Source: JAZDMK01 sp043800975
GTDB taxonomy: Bacteria > Bacteroidota > Bacteroidia > Bacteroidales > JAHJDW01
Assembly (NCBI GenBank): GCA_043800975.1
Contig: JAZDMK010000037.1
Location: forward strand, 1-11,973
Direction of reading: 5' to 3'
DNA: 11,973 nucleotides
Part shown: piece by piece, positions 8,611 to 11,973 of the stretch
Layout: the number at the start of each line of letters is the position of its first letter
How positions within the stretch are numbered: position 1 is the stretch's first letter
Translations under genes and position numbers: made by a program
Notes under the pieces: generated by a model
Databases searched by the model: none
What the model was told of the DNA's origin: nothing
What the model saw: only the letters and a program-made list of their open reading frames with translations

Positions 8611-8711
8611 CTTCGACGAGCATTTTTTCACCCGGGTGGTTTTTTTCAAAAAAAGTTAAAAAAAAGCTGAGCACTCAGGTCGTGTTTATTTTACTGTATA
8701 ACAATATGTTA

Positions 8712-8719
8712 CAAAGGTA
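8712..8719 (-). promoter_or_regulatory. Second leftward -7-like box, no obvious target
   Basis: CAAAGGTA on the plus strand reads TACCTTTG leftward, identical to the -7 box of the rpsL promoter. No TTG is spaced correctly upstream (nearest is 25 nt away at 8745-8747), and the only gene it could serve is uvrD, with a leader of about 255 nt. It may be chance in AT-rich DNA. Confidence 0.2.
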
Positions 8720-8775
8720 CTTTTTTTTCACAAAAACTTTTTTGCAAAAAATTGAAAAAATTTTGTTTCAGGTAG

Positions 8776-8805
8776 TTGGAATATTGAAATATACTTTTAC
8801 CTTTG
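8776..8805 (+). promoter_or_regulatory. Bacteroidota-type promoter of the str operon
   Basis: TTG at 8776-8778, a spacer of exactly 19 nt, then TACCTTTG at 8798-8805. This is a complete match to the Bacteroidota -33/-7 consensus. Transcription should begin about 8809-8812, leaving a leader of roughly 30 nt ahead of the rpsL ATG. The initially transcribed region contains a run of eight A (8813-8820). The upstream DNA (8721-8766) is almost pure A/T tracts. Confidence 0.75.
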
Positions 8806-8819
8806 CAGTCCCAAAAAAA

Positions 8820-8840
8820 ATGGAAATTTTATCTACTTAG
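8820..8840 (+). other. Six-codon upstream reading frame before rpsL
   Basis: ATG at 8820 opens a frame encoding MEILST and closed by TAG at 8838-8840, two nt before the rpsL ATG at 8843. It lies entirely inside the predicted leader. A ribosome finishing it would be placed to start rpsL, so translational coupling is possible. Whether it is translated is unknown, and a frame this short can arise by chance. Confidence 0.25.
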
Positions 8841-8842
8841 AT

Positions 8843-9229
8843 ATGCCGACAATACAGCAATTAGTAAGGAAAGGAAGACGCAAAATCGTTACGAAGAGTA
8901 AATCTCCTGCGTTGGATTCCTGCCCGCAGCGCCGCGGCGTGTGCGTTCGTGTTTACACAACCACACCAAAGAAGCCTAATTCAGCGATGCGTAAAGTAGC
9001 CAGAGTTAGAATTACCAAAGGTGGTAAGGAAGTTAACTCTTACATTCCCGGTGAAGGCCACAACCTTCAGGAACACTCGATCGTTATGATTCGCGGTGGT
9101 AAGGTAAAGGATCTTCCTGGTGTTCGTTACCACGTCATTCGCGGTGCACTTGACACTTCCGGTGTGGAAGGTCGCAACCAGCGCCGTTCGAAATATGGCA
9201 CAAAACGTCCTAAAAAAGCTGCAAAATAA
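8843..9229 (+). CDS. rpsL: 30S ribosomal protein S12
   Basis: Protein of the decoding centre of the small subunit, 128 residues, helping to monitor codon-anticodon pairing. Family signatures are all present: MPTIQQLVRKGR at the start, CPQRRGVCVRVYTTTPKKPNSA (28-48), GEGHNLQEHS (70-79), GGKVKDLPGVRYH (85-97) and the basic end RSKYGTKRPKK. The two lysines whose change gives streptomycin resistance in E. coli are both wild type here: K43 in TPKKPNS and K89 in VKDLPG. Asp90, equivalent to the residue often beta-methylthiolated, is kept. One residue is inserted near position 61 relative to E. coli. There is no Shine-Dalgarno sequence ahead of the ATG, normal for this phylum. First gene of the str operon, 28 nt before rpsG. 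Confidence 0.98.
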   Translation: MPTIQQLVRKGRRKIVTKSKSPALDSCPQRRGVCVRVYTTTPKKPNSAMRKVARVRITKGGKEVNSYIPGEGHNLQEHSIVMIRGGKVKDLPGVRYHVIRGALDTSGVEGRNQRRSKYGTKRPKKAAK

Positions 9230-9257
9230 TCTATCTCAATATTAAGAAAACAGATTC

Positions 9258-9725
9258 ATGAGAAAGACCAAACCTAAAAAAAGACTTTTACTTCCCGACC
9301 CACGGTTCGATGATGTACTGGTGACACGGTTTATCAACAACGTCATGCTGGAAGGCAAGAAACAACTTGCCAGCCGCGTTTTCTATGATGCCATTGACAT
9401 CGTAGCAAAAAAGACCAATGAAGATGGCCTTGAAGTCTGGAAGAAATCACTTTCAAACGTTACTCCTCAGGTGGAAGTTCGCAGCCGTCGTATCGGTGGT
9501 GCTACCTTCCAGATTCCACAGGAAATCCGCACCGACAGAAAGGTTTCCATGGCAATCAAATGGATGATCAGCTTCGCTCGTAAGCGCAGTGAAAAATCCA
9601 TGGCTCTGAAGCTGGCGTCTGAAATCATGGCTGCCTATAAAGAAGAAGGCGGCGCATTTAAAAGAAAAGAAGACACCCACAGAATGGCTGAAGCAAATAA
9701 AGCCTTCTCACATTTTCGCTTTTAA
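9258..9725 (+). CDS. rpsG: 30S ribosomal protein S7
   Basis: Primary binding protein of the 3' major domain of 16S rRNA; it nucleates assembly of the small-subunit head and lines the E site. The 155 residues match the usual bacterial length. Seen are the basic N-terminus (MRKTKPKKR), the PDPRFDDVLVTRFINNVM helix region, the beta-hairpin VEVRSRRIGGATFQIP (73-88), the helix ARKRSEKSMALKLASEI (107-123) and the conserved end EDTHRMAEANKAFSHFRF. It lies 28 nt after rpsL and 20 nt before fusA, surely co-transcribed. The 28-nt gap leaves no room for the large S7-binding operator known from the roughly 100-nt rpsL-rpsG spacer of E. coli, so feedback control must work differently or be absent. Confidence 0.98.
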   Translation: MRKTKPKKRLLLPDPRFDDVLVTRFINNVMLEGKKQLASRVFYDAIDIVAKKTNEDGLEVWKKSLSNVTPQVEVRSRRIGGATFQIPQEIRTDRKVSMAIKWMISFARKRSEKSMALKLASEIMAAYKEEGGAFKRKEDTHRMAEANKAFSHFRF

Positions 9726-9745
9726 TATAATAATGTAAGAAGACA

Positions 9746-11848
9746 GTGGCAACTGAATTAAAATACACTCGAAACATTGGCATTATGGCCCATATCGACG
9801 CGGGAAAGACCACGACGACCGAGCGTATTTTATACTATTCCGGTGTCAACCACAAAATGGGCGAAGTGCATGAAGGCACTACTACCATGGACTGGATGAT
9901 TCAGGAGCAGGAAAGAGGAATTACGATTACTTCCGCTGCCACCACATTCTATTGGGATTACAACAACGACCAATATAAAATCAACCTGATAGACACTCCC
10001 GGACATGTTGACTTCACTGTTGAAGTAGAACGATCCCTCCGTGTACTGGATGGTGCGGTTGCCATTTTCTGCGCTGTGGGCGGCGTTGAACCCCAGAGTG
10101 AAACAGTATGGCGCCAGGCAGACCGATATAAAGTCCCCCGTATTGCATTCGTTAATAAAATGGATCGTCTGGGTGCCGATTTTTATTCTGTTATTACTCA
10201 GATTCATGAAAAGCTAGGTGCTAACGCTGTTCCTATTCAGGTTCCCATTGGTTCTGAAGATAAATTTCTCGGCGTAATCGACCTGATTGAAAACAAAGCA
10301 TACGAATGGGAAGATGCCACACTGGGCGCTAATTTTTTTGAAATTCCCGTTCCTGAAGATTTAAAGGAAACTATTTCTGAGTGGCGCATGAAGCTGCTTG
10401 AAACAGTTGCCGAACAAAACGAGGAACTGCTGGACAAGTTTATGGCAAGTCCTGATTCCATCTCTTCGGATGAAATTATTGCTGCACTTCGCAAAGGCAC
10501 GCTGACCCTCAAGTTAGTTCCGGTTATGTGTGGTGCTGCTTTCCGTAACAAAGGAATACAGTCTTTACTGAACGCCATTGTTCGTTTCCTCCCATCACCT
10601 ATTGACATTACAGCTACATGCGGTCTGAATCCATTCTCTCATAAGGAAGAAGAAAGACAGCCCGACAATACACAACCCTTTTCTGCATTAGCCTTTAAAA
10701 TTGCTACCGATAACTTTGTTGGAAAAATTGCTTTCCTACGCGTCTACTCGGGAACGATGATCCCCGGCACTGCTATTCTGAATGCCACAACCGGCAAAAA
10801 AGAACGCATTACCCGCCTGATGCAGATGCATGCCAACAAACAGCTCCCTCTTGAAAAAGCGGAAGCAGGAAATATTATCGCTGCTGTTGGATTTAAAGAA
10901 ATCCGCACGGGTGACACACTGTGTGATGAAAAAAACCCCATTGTGTTTGAAGCCATGAATTTCCCTGAACCTGTTATTGGCATTGCTATTGAACCCAAAA
11001 CACAGGCTGACCTTGAAAAACTCACGGTTGGCTTAACAAAGCTTGCTGAAGAAGATCCTACCTTTCAGGTCAAGTCAGATAATGAAACCGGTCAGACCAT
11101 CATCAGCGGAATGGGTGAGCTTCATTTAGAAATTCTGCTTGACCGCCTGAAACGTGAATTCAACGTAGTATGCAATCAGGGAACTCCTCAGGTTGCTTAT
11201 AAAGAAGCTATTTCAAAGACCATTACCCATCGCGAAATATACAGAAAACAAAACGGAGGCAAAACTAAATTTGCTGATATCACTGTAGAAATCGGACCGA
11301 ACGATCCTAACTGCAAAGGACTTCAGTTCATCAATGAATTCAGTGACGGTGTTTTCCCGAAAGAATTTTTCCCCCATATTAAAAACGGATTCGAACAGGC
11401 AATGCTTAACGGTGTTATTGCAGGCTTCCAAATGGACAACCTTAAAGTTAGGCTTTTGGAAGGTGCTGCAGATCCTAACGATTCCGATCCTTTATCATTT
11501 GATATTTGTGCACGCTTTGCTTATCGCGAAGGATGCATGAAAGCATCACCCGTACTTCTGGAACCCGTAATGAAATTAGAAGTAGTTTCTCCTGAAGAAT
11601 ACATAGGTGACATCATGAGTGATTTGAACCGCAAACGTGGTATGATTGAAGGAGCCGAAGTAAGAGGCAATGTTCAGGTTGTGAAAGCCCGAGTGCCTTT
11701 GGCAGAAATGTTTGGATATGTGACTTCGTTGCGCACTTTGTCCTCAGGAAGAGCCAGCTCTACACTTGAATTTTCACATTATGCAGAAGTACCCAAGTCA
11801 ATTGCTGATGAAGTAATTGCAAAAATAAAAGGCGTCTATCATTTATAG
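9746..11848 (+). CDS. fusA: Translation elongation factor G with an unusual domain IV tip
   Basis: GTPase that drives tRNA-mRNA translocation and, with RRF, ribosome recycling; 700 residues, normal size. The G domain is orthodox: P-loop AHIDAGKT (15-22), switch I RGITITSAAT (57-66), DTPGH (83-87), NKMD (137-140). Domains II (FSALAFKIATDNFVG, LRVYSG), III (SGMGELHLEILLDRLKREF) and V (MSDLNRKRG, PLAEMFGYVTSLRTLSSGRA) are also conserved. Domain IV deviates at its tip: the first loop reads NGGKTKF (503-509) where SGGRGQY/TGGRGKF is usual, and the second reads GAADPNDSD (573-581) where GSYHDVDSS or GSFHPVDSD is usual. This puts Asp576 at the place of E. coli His583. Nearby DGVFPKEFFPHIKNG replaces the usual GGxIPxEyIPAVxKG. 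The start is GTG, preceded by AAGAAG; no ATG fits. It may be the housekeeping EF-G of this lineage or a specialised one. Confidence 0.96.
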   Translation: MATELKYTRNIGIMAHIDAGKTTTTERILYYSGVNHKMGEVHEGTTTMDWMIQEQERGITITSAATTFYWDYNNDQYKINLIDTPGHVDFTVEVERSLRVLDGAVAIFCAVGGVEPQSETVWRQADRYKVPRIAFVNKMDRLGADFYSVITQIHEKLGANAVPIQVPIGSEDKFLGVIDLIENKAYEWEDATLGANFFEIPVPEDLKETISEWRMKLLETVAEQNEELLDKFMASPDSISSDEIIAALRKGTLTLKLVPVMCGAAFRNKGIQSLLNAIVRFLPSPIDITATCGLNPFSHKEEERQPDNTQPFSALAFKIATDNFVGKIAFLRVYSGTMIPGTAILNATTGKKERITRLMQMHANKQLPLEKAEAGNIIAAVGFKEIRTGDTLCDEKNPIVFEAMNFPEPVIGIAIEPKTQADLEKLTVGLTKLAEEDPTFQVKSDNETGQTIISGMGELHLEILLDRLKREFNVVCNQGTPQVAYKEAISKTITHREIYRKQNGGKTKFADITVEIGPNDPNCKGLQFINEFSDGVFPKEFFPHIKNGFEQAMLNGVIAGFQMDNLKVRLLEGAADPNDSDPLSFDICARFAYREGCMKASPVLLEPVMKLEVVSPEEYIGDIMSDLNRKRGMIEGAEVRGNVQVVKARVPLAEMFGYVTSLRTLSSGRASSTLEFSHYAEVPKSIADEVIAKIKGVYHL

Positions 11849-11870
11849 TTAAAATAAAAACAAACAAAAC

Positions 11871-11973
11871 GTGAGTCATAAAATCCGAATCAAAATAAAA
11901 TCGTACGATCATAACCTGGTTTAAAAATCAGCCGAGAAGATTTGGAAGACGGTAAACACGACCGGAGCTGTTG
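11871..11973 (+). CDS. rpsJ: 30S ribosomal protein S10, 5' part, with an in-frame TAA at codon 18
   Basis: Start of the small-subunit protein S10, which in many bacteria also acts with NusB in antitermination. From GTG at 11871, 22 nt after fusA, the frame reads MSHKIRIKIKSYDHNLV, then TAA (11922-11924), then KSAEKIWKTVNTTGAV to the window end. Homology on both sides of the stop in one frame shows that this is one gene with a nonsense codon where S10 normally has Asp or another residue (LVDKSAEKI is typical). Position 25 (Trp for the usual Val) and residues 29-30 (Asn-Thr for the usual Lys/Arg-rich pair) are also odd. Because S10 is essential and the fault lies near the edge, a sequence error seems likelier than true loss. 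TAA serves as the real stop of the giant gene, uvrD, rpsL and rpsG here, so it is not reassigned. The 3' end lies outside the window. Confidence 0.82.

Larger units (their letters stand above)
8453..8842. other. AT-rich divergent intergenic region between uvrD and rpsL
   Basis: This stretch of 390 nt has no convincing gene. From uvrD towards rpsL it holds a leftward -7 box (8493-8500), an imperfect direct repeat TTTCATGAA(A)TCGG(G)ATTT (8571-8588 and 8593-8610), a 10-bp palindrome CACCCGGGTG flanked by T runs (8629-8638), a small inverted repeat CTGAG-CA-CTCAG (8667-8678), a second leftward -7-like box (8712-8719), long A/T tracts (about 8721-8766), and the rpsL promoter (8776-8805). The A/T tracts just upstream of that promoter resemble UP-element DNA, which would suit strong ribosomal protein expression. 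Confidence 0.7.

Noticed and set aside
8573..8623. Minus-strand frame of 16 codons (MLVEEIRFHES...) preceded by GGGTGAAAAA
   Set aside because: It has a decent leader but is too short to support without conservation data, and it covers the direct repeat.
8629..8638. Palindrome CACCCGGGTG flanked by T runs, considered as a rho-independent terminator
   Set aside because: A perfect palindrome leaves no loop for a stable hairpin, and neither flanking gene ends near it: uvrD and the str operon both start on either side of this gap.
8470..8670. Plus-strand frame of 66 codons starting GTG in the uvrD-rpsL gap
   Set aside because: It crosses the leftward promoter box and the direct repeat, has no plausible promoter or leader, and its product ends in a low-complexity stretch from the T/A tracts.
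11922..11924. TAA in rpsJ considered as a reassigned codon
   Set aside because: TAA ends the giant gene, uvrD, rpsL and rpsG at the expected places, and no in-frame TAA occurs within the other genes.

Overview
The window looks like a chromosomal segment of a Bacteroidota bacterium. Three things point there: promoter boxes of the Bacteroidota form (TTG, about 19-20 nt, TAnnTTTG) ahead of two genes, A-rich leaders with almost no Shine-Dalgarno sequence, and a very large secreted protein ending in a type IX secretion (T9SS) C-terminal sorting domain. Base composition is moderately AT-rich in genes and strongly AT-rich between them. I cannot name the species.

Layout. (1) Positions 3-242 hold the last part of a DEAD-box RNA helicase. 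(2) A 389-nt AT-rich gap (243-631) carries a good promoter for the next gene and an unusual tandem/inverted repeat right at its predicted transcription start. (3) Positions 632-6151 encode a secreted protein of about 1839 residues. It has a signal peptide, an N-terminal beta-rich region, eight tandem beta-rich units of two lengths (about 137 and 162 residues), a Fn3-like domain and a T9SS sorting domain. (4) A UvrD/PcrA helicase (6167-8452, minus strand) converges on it with only 15 nt between the stops. (5) A 390-nt AT-rich gap (8453-8842) holds a leftward promoter box for the helicase and a strong rightward promoter for the next operon. (6) The str ribosomal operon follows: rpsL (S12), rpsG (S7), fusA (EF-G), then the start of rpsJ (S10), cut by the window end.

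The helicases act on RNA and DNA, the str operon builds and drives the ribosome, and the giant protein is surface or secreted and unrelated to its neighbours. I see no phage, transposon, CRISPR array, tRNA or rRNA.

The points most worth checking are: (a) an EF-G whose G domain is orthodox but whose domain IV tip lacks the conserved histidine (E. coli His583 equivalent is Asp576) and has an altered first tip loop; (b) an in-frame TAA at codon 18 of rpsJ, an essential gene, near the window edge; (c) the long/short unit order in the giant protein; (d) the repeat/hairpin cluster at its transcription start; (e) a six-codon upstream reading frame ending 2 nt before rpsL. I did not find a convincing wholly new multi-gene system.
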